A stretch of 64,000 nucleotides of DNA. It comes from Kazachstania africana CBS 2517 (Eukaryota; Ascomycota; Saccharomycetes; Saccharomycetales; Saccharomycetaceae). Positions 1-9,781 of the stretch are shown here, one piece after another. The translations under genes were made by a program, and so were the position numbers. Location of the stretch: positions 62,001 through 126,000 of the forward strand of contig NC_018948.1 in the NCBI RefSeq assembly GCF_000304475.1, written 5' to 3'. Under the pieces are notes generated by a model. It saw only the letters and a program-made list of their open reading frames with translations. It was not told the origin of the DNA and ran no database searches. The stretch's first letter is position 1. Each line of letters begins with the position of its first letter.

Positions 1-1655
1 TTAGAAATATTTCTAAATTTCAAAACATCATTTACAGTATAGTTAGCATGCAATCTAGCGGCATTCAGAAGATAGATGTTAATAGTAGCGCTGACGACTA
101 AAGCACAAAAAATAAGCTTACTAACAATTCTATCACGTATAGTGACACTAATATGATGTAAAAGCATGTAAACTAAATCTTCTAACTGATGAATTCTCTT
201 CGTTTGTTGATAATATTGGATTGGAGTCAAAGAAATTAAAATTGGTACATTATTATTACCGGCAATGTTTCGTATTGTTATAAAATCTGGTAACGACGCA
301 TTATTGAAGTTACTATAATATAAATTTGAGAAAACATTTGTCGCCCAATCAATACCAAAGTTATAGAAATGGATTATAAAGAAAAGAGCAATTAAGCTCA
401 ATTTGAAAACGATCAAAGCCGCTGTAGAATGAAATAAAGAGTATTTAGGCTTATTTTCCTTTGCTTGGGAGATGAATTTTGCAGTAGTTGGAACCACGCC
501 ATCTTCTTCCAAAGTTTGTCTAATAATTGTGGATCTATGAATTAAGTTCATTTCTAATTTTAACGAAACAATGGCAGCATAGAACGTGCTGGTCAAAATT
601 AGATCGAAAGTTAGCATAAAAGCGCAAAGGATACAAAAATTACTCAACGTCGTTAGATGAGCGGCATAAATTGAGCACCCAATAAATGCGACAAGGCATA
701 ACAAGTTGTCCTGTAAAAGGCGACCACCTTCGTCGAACATTGATTCGTGGATAACCTTACTAGTAGTAATTTTCTTTGAAATACCAATTTTTTCCATCTT
801 TGATAAGGCATTCTTGGCAAATTTAATCTGATTATTAAATCCAACGACGATAATAATGAATGGAATACCTTCAATTAAACTGATGGCGGCAACATGGACC
901 TTGAGGACACACTGAGTAGTGAATAAGGCTAATATTAGGGCACACAGTGTGTTAAAGACTGTCGCTAAACTTAACCAGAAATTTGTCGTACCTGCTTGTT
1001 GTTTTCTCATATCATTGAATAATGAGGTAAAGGTGTAACACATAGTCAAATAAGCCATTGAAATGATTACGATATCAAAGGATTCAGCTTCATTGATATG
1101 GGTTGAACATGTTTCGAACAATTTCTTGAAAAATCTTTTCGGTAAATTCGAGATATTAATGCTTTGTATATTCAATAATCTCCATTGAGTATTTGAATTT
1201 TCTGACTCCAATGTATCCATTTCCTTTAAGGGCGTGGAAGATAATATGTACTTTGTGTTATTGATTTCATATAATGTATCACCTACCGTTGGTAACTCCA
1301 TATCTGATGCCAAATCGAAGTCTTTAAAGTTCAAATTGTACAAATAGTAATGTTTCAATGATATAGCTTGGTCTACCATTTTCTGTTCTGCGTCTTTCGT
1401 GGAGATGAGATTCCAATTGTCTGAGCCAGAAGCCCTGTAATAGTGGGTACATTCTTTGAACAAGTTTCCACCATCATTAGAGTTCAAATTCAATAACTGT
1501 AGTCCATTGAAATAGTACTGAAACACAGATATGTAAGACAACGTGGAAAGCAGCAATACCAACAAAATCACGTGGATTGGGCGCCTAGCAGAGAACCTAG
1601 CAGCATATGCCAAAGGTTTAGCCAGCTGGTTAAACTGTTTAAAAAGTAAAGGCAT
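1..1655 (-). CDS. HMG1: HMG-CoA reductase, N-terminal membrane part (gene runs off the left edge)
   Basis: HMG-CoA reductase makes mevalonate, the committed step of sterol and isoprenoid synthesis, in the ER membrane. Only about 551 N-terminal codons are inside the window. The protein opens MPLLFKQFNQLAKPLAYAAR and continues SARRPIHVILLVLLLSTLSY, very close to S. cerevisiae Hmg1/Hmg2, followed by the lumenal loop and several hydrophobic segments of the sterol-sensing membrane domain. The last residues seen (YLLNAARLHANYT) match the end of the membrane domain, so the linker and catalytic domain lie outside. Start chosen by homology. HMG1 and HMG2 are WGD duplicates; I use HMG1 because the following genes match YML074C onward. 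No frame break is seen inside the visible part. Confidence 0.93.
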   Translation of the reverse strand, partial: MPLLFKQFNQLAKPLAYAARFSARRPIHVILLVLLLSTLSYISVFQYYFNGLQLLNLNSNDGGNLFKECTHYYRASGSDNWNLISTKDAEQKMVDQAISLKHYYLYNLNFKDFDLASDMELPTVGDTLYEINNTKYILSSTPLKEMDTLESENSNTQWRLLNIQSINISNLPKRFFKKLFETCSTHINEAESFDIVIISMAYLTMCYTFTSLFNDMRKQQAGTTNFWLSLATVFNTLCALILALFTTQCVLKVHVAAISLIEGIPFIIIVVGFNNQIKFAKNALSKMEKIGISKKITTSKVIHESMFDEGGRLLQDNLLCLVAFIGCSIYAAHLTTLSNFCILCAFMLTFDLILTSTFYAAIVSLKLEMNLIHRSTIIRQTLEEDGVVPTTAKFISQAKENKPKYSLFHSTAALIVFKLSLIALFFIIHFYNFGIDWATNVFSNLYYSNFNNASLPDFITIRNIAGNNNVPILISLTPIQYYQQTKRIHQLEDLVYMLLHHISVTIRDRIVSKLIFCALVVSATINIYLLNAARLHANYTVNDVLKFRNIS

Positions 1656-2050
1656 ACCTCTATTGCTTGTGGGACGTGTATCTTGTATGATTAATCTTTC
1701 AACAGATTTTGAAACTTCAATCAATTTAAATTAGGAAAATTATATTGGCCCGAACACCGAAAGAAATCGTTATAATAATGGAGAGCTTAAGAAACTTGAA
1801 AAGACTCAGTAAAGGATACGTATGATATATATGTAATGCAATAGGGATAGTTTTGGTTCCTTTATGTATTGTGGTGGCCAGTTTGACTAAGATTGGTGAC
1901 CAACTGCGAACAGAAATTGAAGTTATATTATTATCTAAGCAATTGCAAGTTTATATGAGCTTGTAATTGCTGTCTATAAAGCGTCGTACCATGTTATTAT
2001 ACATAACGTTATGTGTTGTAATAATAATCGCCAAGCATCCCCGATAAATT
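1656..2050. other. HMG1 promoter region, no gene seen
   Basis: AT-rich gap between the HMG1 start and the stop codon of the FPR3-like gene, both on the minus strand. It should hold the HMG1 promoter. I looked for leftover FKBP coding sequence from a longer FPR3 gene on the minus strand and saw none. Confidence 0.6.
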
Positions 2051-2443
2051 TTAAACCGATACAACATTCCCAAGCAGCTGCACATTCGCATTTCCCTCGA
2101 GAACGAACTGAACGTCGTCATCTGGCATCAGAACCAAATCCAAGTTGGCATGTCTCGTCTTATTGTCTAAGCAGCAGAACACGCTTTCAGTGAACTCGTC
2201 CTCTTGCTCTTCCATGTTCCCTGCTAACAAATCTTCCAAATTGTAATCCAATTCTGCTTGCGAGTTAGGTCTGACAATTCGTATAATGACAAATTCATTG
2301 TCGTTTAATTGCGAATTGAGACTTGCCAACGTCAAGTGTATCGCCAACTGGTCCTCATGCCCTGAACTTTCGTCGCTGAGGTTGATCGGCTCGTTGGGCT
2401 TCAACTCCACTTGGTAATGAGCAAGAGGTAGTAATCTTTGCAT
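2051..2443 (-). CDS. FPR3: FPR3-like protein reduced to the nucleoplasmin-like domain
   Basis: A 130-residue protein at the FPR3 position between HMG1 and RPL6A. It opens MQRLLPLAHYQVELKPNEP and later has DEFTESVFCCL, LDLVLMPDDDVQFVLEG and NVQLLGN, lining up with the N-terminal nucleoplasmin-like domain of Fpr3/Fpr4 (LLPLATYSL..., DEFQESVLLTL, LDLTITPEEEVQF, ISLSGNYV). It stops just after this domain. The acidic and lysine-rich middle and the C-terminal FKBP prolyl isomerase domain of the about 411-residue S. cerevisiae Fpr3 are absent. In the family this domain oligomerises and binds histones in the nucleolus. The frame is open and its motifs are kept, which argues for a working gene rather than decay, but a recent truncation cannot be excluded. 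A full-length Fpr4-type gene elsewhere in the genome is likely. Confidence 0.78.
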   Translation of the reverse strand: MQRLLPLAHYQVELKPNEPINLSDESSGHEDQLAIHLTLASLNSQLNDNEFVIIRIVRPNSQAELDYNLEDLLAGNMEEQEDEFTESVFCCLDNKTRHANLDLVLMPDDDVQFVLEGNANVQLLGNVVSV

Positions 2444-3062
2444 GCCTTCCGATGTCTATTGCTCGTTGATCACATCACGTATGTGCAGTGGCCTTTTCTT
2501 CTTCATCGCATCGTTTTTTTCTTTTCCTCGAGGCCAGCAAAGTGCGCGACATTTATCGCATAGCATAGTATTGTCCGTCGCTGAGGTACAGCTGTTTCTC
2601 AGCAAAGCAAATTATCTCGCAGACGGTCACTGATGCCATTCGTCTGTATACGAGACATGGGAACCTAATGATGCTACTGATATGAGGGCCAATGGAGGGA
2701 GGATCGGCATACTGAAGTGTGGTTTCAAGAATTAGTGTGTGTACTGCTTGTGCTCATTGTTATCTGAATCTGGAATTAAGCGTTTCCGTCGATGGTCTAT
2801 TACCCTGGAAAGTTCATCTTACTTCCTGTATTTTCTGATATAGATTGGTGTATGTAACTTTATAGACGAGGGTAGTACAAAGTAGTAGCTTAGATCTTGT
2901 CGGTCGACTAAACTGATGTGTCCCAACTGCAAATAATTTTAATTTAAACTCTGAAGTATTAGCTATAGGAATAAAAGAATCGACAATTATATTTTATAAA
3001 GTATAAATTTTGAGGTTTTAATAAAAATAAGCTATTTAATGATATTTAATCTAAAAAATTAC
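2444..3062. other. Intergenic region upstream of the FPR3-like gene
   Basis: Holds the promoter of the FPR3-like gene and the 3' end of RPL6A. Short open frames here show no recognisable protein. No RNA gene or repeat was recognised. Confidence 0.5.
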
Positions 3063-3960
<898 letters not shown>

Positions 3961-4672
3961 TATTGTTATTTGTTTCGGTTTGGTATTTAATCTTGACATA
4001 AGTTCAAATATAGTATATTTTTGTTTAATACTATTTTAACGATTTCACCTAAGGTTAGTTGGAAAATCGATATTGCACCGAGTGTTAGTGAATTGATGGA
4101 AAGTTTGCGTAGGCTGACGAAACAAGAGGAAGCAAGAAGGTCCCCCATGGGGATGAAAATTCCCCAGTGAGAGGCCCTTCCAAGCTAGGCAGAGTGTTTC
4201 CGTCTGTTTAGCAGGGGGGACTCTCTGCTTGGCCAGAAGGGAGACAAGCGTGACAGGCGGATAGAGAAGTTTCGCGGTGGAGGAGCTTCAGCCCCATCCA
4301 ACGGCGAGGGCAGACTGCTTGGCCCAGGCTACGCAAAGACTACCTGAGTTAGTCTCCAGCGCGACGTGGAGCTGACATTCGCGGACAATACGAGCGTGTC
4401 GCTCTGCGTCGAACAGGAAAAAATGCAACTTGAAATTATTTCAAGAAAAAAAAAATAAAAAGTTCAATAAAACCCAGACCCTGTTTGTATGGGTGTAAAA
4501 ACAGTCAAACAAAGATTGCGAAAGATTCTAAAGCCGTCCATCGTGAGAGTTATCACTTGGAAAGTGAGCATTGTTTTGAAGTCAATTATTGAATTACATA
4601 TAAAGAGAGACAGCTTAGACCAAAATAGGCATTACAGATATACATAACTTGAATCGCTTATTAGTTTTCCAT
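3961..4672 (-). promoter_or_regulatory. RPL6A promoter with GC-rich island
   Basis: Gap between RPL6A and the 3' end of TCB3. Reading towards RPL6A it holds a Rap1 site, a T-rich tract, a markedly GC-rich stretch (about 4130-4420, by eye above 50% G+C in an otherwise AT-rich window), then AT-rich DNA up to the start codon. The island contains the palindrome CCCCATGGGG (4143-4152) and, on the RPL6A strand, a GACGCA (4410-4405) that resembles the Fhl1 core. No open frame or known RNA was recognised. Confidence 0.6.
4484..4496 (-). promoter_or_regulatory. Rap1 binding site of RPL6A
   Basis: The minus strand reads ACACCCATACAAA, an excellent match to the Rap1 consensus (ACACCCRYACAYM) that drives yeast ribosomal protein genes. 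It lies about 525 bp upstream of the RPL6A start, farther than the 200-400 bp usual in S. cerevisiae. Confidence 0.8.
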
Positions 4673-7600
4673 TTACTGAGCGTATTCTTTCGGAATCTCA
4701 GGTACTGGGGGGATCTCATTTCCAGTGTGCCCATAGTTGACCTTGACAATGATGCGTCCCTCCGCTAGTTTGACAGCCATATTTTCTTCTACATGGATTT
4801 GTGGATCGTTCAACAGAATCTGCGCGATACCAACGTCTCTGTCCTTACCTAACGTATGACGGGATATGGCGCCAATGACCAGGTTAGCCTCCGGTGACGC
4901 CTTAAATGCACATGTTTCGTTAACTGTCACTATGCCATTTTCTTGTGCCCTATGGTTTGCGGTTTTGTATACGCTCTTAATCTTACCGTTCTGTGCTAAT
5001 GATACTTTAAATTGAACATTCTTAGCAATATGTTCGGCAGCAATAATCGTTAATGTACCTTCATAAGTACTATTTGGTGACAGAGTGCGAGCAAAACTAC
5101 TGGCCCTGGAGCGTTTATTCACAATTTCTTGTACACCGGCAATACTGTAACCGCCATCGTCAACTTGTGGTTGGTTGTCAATTGAACTACGTTGGGCTAC
5201 TCCATTTTGATTAACCTGGGCATAACTATTATCTGGGATAGATGCATCATAATCAGCAGACGTTCTGCCTTTACGCTTACTAGATGATAAAGGTAATCTC
5301 CTGCTATTTTCGCCAGAACTTCTAGAATTACTGATGACATTCTGCTTCGATTTGGAACCACCGCCCAGGCTTTTCAGCAAGTTACCGCCTTTCTTTAAAC
5401 CACCAGAGGCAACACCTACACCTGCACCTGCTATACCAGCAACAGAAGATGCGGCATTCATACCAGCACCGGAGACGTTACCAAGAGCTCTCAAAGGTGC
5501 ATCTGATAAACTCTTTTCTTGAAGCTCAATAGTGGGTCTAAGATATTGTGGTTCAAATGTAGCTTGTACTTTGATTGTTCCTTGAGTATCCAATGGTATC
5601 TCCCAATCATATGTTGTACTTGGTTTCATTTGAATGATATCCAATGCAACCTTACCTAAGAAATCATTTTCACCTGCACGATCCCAATCAAATACATTCA
5701 ACGTGATTGCCGATCTTGTTTTTGAAGGAATCTTTAACTTAGCCTTTTCATTCCATACAGGGTCCAAGGTCTTCTTAATAGTTTTTGTTTTATGTTCTTT
5801 CTTACCATTGACATAGACAGTAACAAACGGATCAGATTTACCATTCCTGTCAGCAGATAATAATCCCCTCGCTGATTGTATATTCAAACTCAATATACCG
5901 GTATCTTGAACAGTTTCAGCAGCAGAAAGTCTCACAGGAGATGGATTATAAAGAAATTGAACCAAAACCTTAGATCCCTGGAAGTCCACCTCTGTTGGTT
6001 TGTCGTAGCCCTTTTGCAATAGACCTAAAGTACTGATAAAATGCTCGGAAATAACGTCGTTCTCCTCCTTAGGGAAACGCTCCTTTGAGACTCTGAATAA
6101 TAGCATACTATGCTTTAAGTCACGGATGAAAATGCCTGATGATTCGCCTGCGAGTTTACCACCTTTGTATTTGGAAGAAGTAAATTCAGGATACGGTATG
6201 TTATCGACCAGGATATGTAAATATGTTGACGTCCTTGAGAGGTGACCATTCAAAACCTGTAAAGTTAGGATACCGGAGTTGTACGAAACCAACTCATCGA
6301 GTGACATCTTTGTTTTAGAGTGCAATTCTTTTTCTTCTTCTTCAAATGGATCATTGACTTCGGCAACTTCCCAATCACTTGGATTGTCATGCATCTTTTG
6401 TCTCAAGTCAGCCTGTTTTTTCTCAAATTGATCTCTTTTCTCCTGTAAGTCTTTCTCTTGAGCTTCAACAGCAGATAATTCCTCTGCCGAATACACCTTT
6501 ATTGTTGGAATAAATGAAACAGCTAAATTCATAGTATCACTGGTACCTCTGTTACCTTCGTCTCTTAAATTCATTCTACGCATTGTATTATCGAATTCCT
6601 CTTTACATCTGTATTGTCCAGATTTTTGGTCCTTCTCAATAAGTTGCGAAACAGGTACCTGGTATTGGCCTATAAATCTATCAGAGCCTACCGATTGATA
6701 ATCATATAAAGCCACTGAAAAGAGTTGATTTTCGCTAGTAATAGGAATATAAACAAGCTCATCGAATATAGGGTTCTTATTTTCCGAAAAATGTCTTGAC
6801 TTATATCTCACATGTCTATTCAAAGAAACTTCAAAATAAGGGTCTATGTCACCGAAACCAGATAATGAAGATTTGACTAGTGCATCTTTAACATGAAGTT
6901 TGATACATCCGAGAGGATCGTTAGCACTGCCTTTTGCTGCAAATGCGCCAGTCAATTCAACTGGTTTCCATTGAGCAGTGAAATAAATCTCACCGCCTGA
7001 TGAACCTTTTACATATTCTTGGCCTAAGTCAGCTGCACCCATTAAATCTTCTATATTTGAAGAATATTCAGTAAGCAAATATTTACCGTTTATACGGTCA
7101 TCAAAGATCTTTAAAGTCAGCTTCGAATTCGATTTTGATTTAATAAGTGTTTCTATAGTTTCACCCCAGGATGGCTCATTGATACGTCTCAAGGTTCTCA
7201 AGGTCTTTACCAGCTTACCATCAATGTATAATTCACCACATGGACTCAAATTACCTGTCAAAGAAGAGGAGACATCCAAATATTTTACCTTTTGTATAGT
7301 CAATTTGGCAATACCAGCAGTAGCAGAAACGGCTTCTTCCTCTTCTTCCTCTTCTTGTTCCATTTCTTCAGTGGAAGATGGCTTTTCGATAACAGAGAAC
7401 CAATGTAGAGAATAGTTCAATAGACCCTTAGACTTGGAGCCAACAACCAACTCAGAAGAAGAATTTTCAATAGCAGGATTTTGATATAGAGCTCTGAGAT
7501 CAAACTCATGAGTACCTATCAAAGTATCTTTTCTTACATCGTTAAAATCATAACATGACATTTGTAACTTTTGGTCTAAAGTAGGTAAAAGAATGTACTT

Positions 7601-9190
7601 TGTTTCGTTCCATGTAGGGTCTTTAATGTTAGATTTAATAGCAGTACGAATTTCATTTTCATCACCAGGAAGAGGTTTTTCAGGTTTTAAAACAACGTAT
7701 GGATCCACTGTATTTGTGATGAAATTAGAGTCTTTTAGGCCTTTTGCAGAAGTGACAGTGACGACTAAGACACCTATGGCATCATTGGATTGAGCTGCCA
7801 TAATCTCCTCAACGTCTACATCGAAATGGTTTGGAGCATATAGCATTGGACCTGCAACAGAATCAACCATAGTTTTGACAAAACTCTTCAAACCCGGTAG
7901 GAAGGACATGACATCCAAACCCAAAGTGTCACCACCGATTGGTTTCAGGGCAAATTCCAATAAGGGTGGTTCTAATAATTGAATTTGAACTATCTTAATA
8001 TTAGGGAAAATTTTACCAAATTTCAATGTAATGCGCATTATACCAGCTACATTCATATCTTCCACTAATACTGGGAGTTTCTTAGAGACAAAACTTTTAC
8101 CCAGAGTAACACCTAGCGCCACTTTTGGATTAATTTTTTGGGCCGCTTCTGTTGGAGTCATGTCAGAAACGTCATTTGGAGTGAAAGCAAACGACCAATC
8201 CATTTCTACGGTGTCTTTACCAGTTTTTGTGTAAGATTTGATGCCTCTGATAGATGGAGCTTTTGTACCTAAAGTAAACTCATCTAATGATAATGCGTCA
8301 ATACCATAACCTGGTGCTACGCCGGCAAGAATTGGGTTGGCAATATCTTTAACTTGTTGGGATAGAACAGGCATGTAAATGACCCAAAATTTGGATAAGA
8401 ACGAATTCAGCCATTGCGTAGTTTCTAAACGACCCGATAAAGTTTCTTCTACAGTGATTCTCTTCAAATCGTCCCTGATATTCCTATTGAAACGGCGATA
8501 TTCGGTACTATAAACCGATGACGTAGCTAAGAATATAAACCCTAATGACCACCAGGAAAAGCCCATATAGGCAAATAACCATGAAAAAAAACATGTGCCC
8601 AGAACGATGGCAATGTTATAGTACCAATCGTTATAGAATGTTTCCATAATGTAGGCCTTTATAACTTTAGAATCCACACCCTGTGGAGTACCTTTCCCAG
8701 AAGCATGAAACTTACCGACATTTCTCCATGGAAACAAGGTATCTATGGAATCAGAATTGATGGCGTGGTCGAGTTTCTCCTGATCGGCCTTACTTAATGG
8801 GTCCAAGAGACCAGGACCTGGAATAGAGGTGTCGTATTTATTAGAGTCCCTCGACTTACTTTGTTTGAGCTCTTCTGGATGCACTTTCTCAAGAGGCACT
8901 GAGCCCAGAGTACCTTCTTTGTTTGGAGCAGGTAGCCTCGACTCGTTACTTTTCGCAACAATGACGCCCTTAGGAGGGACATTCGCATAATGGACGCCTT
9001 TGAGAGCAGTACGATTGGCTAATCGATCATCTTTTCCTCTATTCTCATCAGGCCTGTGTTGTTCAGAACCCGTTGTATAAGCATTTTTCATCTTTTGATG
9101 CAGGTTCCCGCTCTCTTTGGACTTACCTTGAACATTGCTGTCCGCCTTCAGCGAACTCTGATCATTAGTCCTAGACTTAGCTTGGAACAT
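4673..9190 (-). CDS. TCB3: Tricalbin, ER-plasma membrane tether with SMP and C2 domains
   Basis: Tricalbins (extended synaptotagmins) tether cortical ER to the plasma membrane and move lipids. The 1505-residue protein has a polar N-terminus, a hydrophobic hairpin (FYNDWYYNIAIVLGTCFFSW... at about residue 190-230), an SMP lipid-transfer domain (about 245-450, with FWVIYMPVLSQQVKD and GGDTLGLDVMSFLPGLKSF) and several C2 domains, including the clear Ca-binding type SADRNGKSDPFVTVYVNGKK. It ends VPPVPEIPKEYAQ, like S. cerevisiae Tcb3 (1545 residues). I chose the ATG opening MFQAKSR; the frame runs further upstream only through a GTG. An EEEEEEE run separates two C2 regions. Position between RPL6A and COG8 supports TCB3 over TCB1/2. 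Confidence 0.95.
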   Translation of the reverse strand: MFQAKSRTNDQSSLKADSNVQGKSKESGNLHQKMKNAYTTGSEQHRPDENRGKDDRLANRTALKGVHYANVPPKGVIVAKSNESRLPAPNKEGTLGSVPLEKVHPEELKQSKSRDSNKYDTSIPGPGLLDPLSKADQEKLDHAINSDSIDTLFPWRNVGKFHASGKGTPQGVDSKVIKAYIMETFYNDWYYNIAIVLGTCFFSWLFAYMGFSWWSLGFIFLATSSVYSTEYRRFNRNIRDDLKRITVEETLSGRLETTQWLNSFLSKFWVIYMPVLSQQVKDIANPILAGVAPGYGIDALSLDEFTLGTKAPSIRGIKSYTKTGKDTVEMDWSFAFTPNDVSDMTPTEAAQKINPKVALGVTLGKSFVSKKLPVLVEDMNVAGIMRITLKFGKIFPNIKIVQIQLLEPPLLEFALKPIGGDTLGLDVMSFLPGLKSFVKTMVDSVAGPMLYAPNHFDVDVEEIMAAQSNDAIGVLVVTVTSAKGLKDSNFITNTVDPYVVLKPEKPLPGDENEIRTAIKSNIKDPTWNETKYILLPTLDQKLQMSCYDFNDVRKDTLIGTHEFDLRALYQNPAIENSSSELVVGSKSKGLLNYSLHWFSVIEKPSSTEEMEQEEEEEEEAVSATAGIAKLTIQKVKYLDVSSSLTGNLSPCGELYIDGKLVKTLRTLRRINEPSWGETIETLIKSKSNSKLTLKIFDDRINGKYLLTEYSSNIEDLMGAADLGQEYVKGSSGGEIYFTAQWKPVELTGAFAAKGSANDPLGCIKLHVKDALVKSSLSGFGDIDPYFEVSLNRHVRYKSRHFSENKNPIFDELVYIPITSENQLFSVALYDYQSVGSDRFIGQYQVPVSQLIEKDQKSGQYRCKEEFDNTMRRMNLRDEGNRGTSDTMNLAVSFIPTIKVYSAEELSAVEAQEKDLQEKRDQFEKKQADLRQKMHDNPSDWEVAEVNDPFEEEEKELHSKTKMSLDELVSYNSGILTLQVLNGHLSRTSTYLHILVDNIPYPEFTSSKYKGGKLAGESSGIFIRDLKHSMLLFRVSKERFPKEENDVISEHFISTLGLLQKGYDKPTEVDFQGSKVLVQFLYNPSPVRLSAAETVQDTGILSLNIQSARGLLSADRNGKSDPFVTVYVNGKKEHKTKTIKKTLDPVWNEKAKLKIPSKTRSAITLNVFDWDRAGENDFLGKVALDIIQMKPSTTYDWEIPLDTQGTIKVQATFEPQYLRPTIELQEKSLSDAPLRALGNVSGAGMNAASSVAGIAGAGVGVASGGLKKGGNLLKSLGGGSKSKQNVISNSRSSGENSRRLPLSSSKRKGRTSADYDASIPDNSYAQVNQNGVAQRSSIDNQPQVDDGGYSIAGVQEIVNKRSRASSFARTLSPNSTYEGTLTIIAAEHIAKNVQFKVSLAQNGKIKSVYKTANHRAQENGIVTVNETCAFKASPEANLVIGAISRHTLGKDRDVGIAQILLNDPQIHVEENMAVKLAEGRIIVKVNYGHTGNEIPPVPEIPKEYAQ

Positions 9191-9781
9191 AGTCTTTTTG
9201 GTTTTTTCCTTCTCTGTCTCTGTGATAATAATTGCACAAGAATTCCTTGAAGTGTCCACGAGTCTTACGTACAGATACTTATTCAGAGCTTTCTAAATTA
9301 TGTACCTGTTGTTGCGACCTCAGAATCAAGGAAGTTGCTGTTACAATTGCTCAATATATATGGATTTTACTTCGCAATGGTAAATGATTTCCCAAATTCA
9401 TCATGTTCCTCCCCCCGAATTTTTCGGATGCGCCCTCAGAGATAATGGCAATTGGAAATATATAAAAGGACCCTATGTAGAGTGATATTAGACAGTCGAT
9501 GAGCTCTGAAAGAGCGTAGTTTATGGTTGAATGGCATGTGGTGATGGTTCATGAAGCCCCATTATGGGGATATGCGAGTGGATTTTGGCGAGTCCAAGCT
9601 TCTCTGAAGACTTCCTGGCTAACTAATATGGATCAAGAGAAAATCCATTTTCCATTTTACAAAAATATATTAGTATTGTGTGTGTATGTATATATATACA
9701 GGAGGTTCGTTTATATTACGTATGAGGTCTATGTCCCTATGATAGTGTTCTTTTATATGGTATCATTCTGGAAGTTAAGTT
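9191..9781. other. TCB3 upstream region
   Basis: Contains the TCB3 promoter and the 3' flank of COG8. A C-run followed by GAATTTTTCGG (about 9411-9430) may be a regulatory site but I cannot assign it. A 90-codon plus-strand frame here begins in the gap and overlaps the end of COG8; it resembles nothing known. Confidence 0.45.

Noticed and set aside
2645..2653. TCGTATA (minus strand), a sterol regulatory element core, as a possible HMG1 control site
   Set aside because: It lies about 1 kb upstream of HMG1 with another gene in between; a 7-base match alone is weak.
4130..4420. The GC-rich island as an RNase P, SRP or telomerase RNA gene
   Set aside because: I compared both strands with conserved boxes I remember for RNase P and SRP RNA and saw none; no Pol III A/B boxes were recognised.
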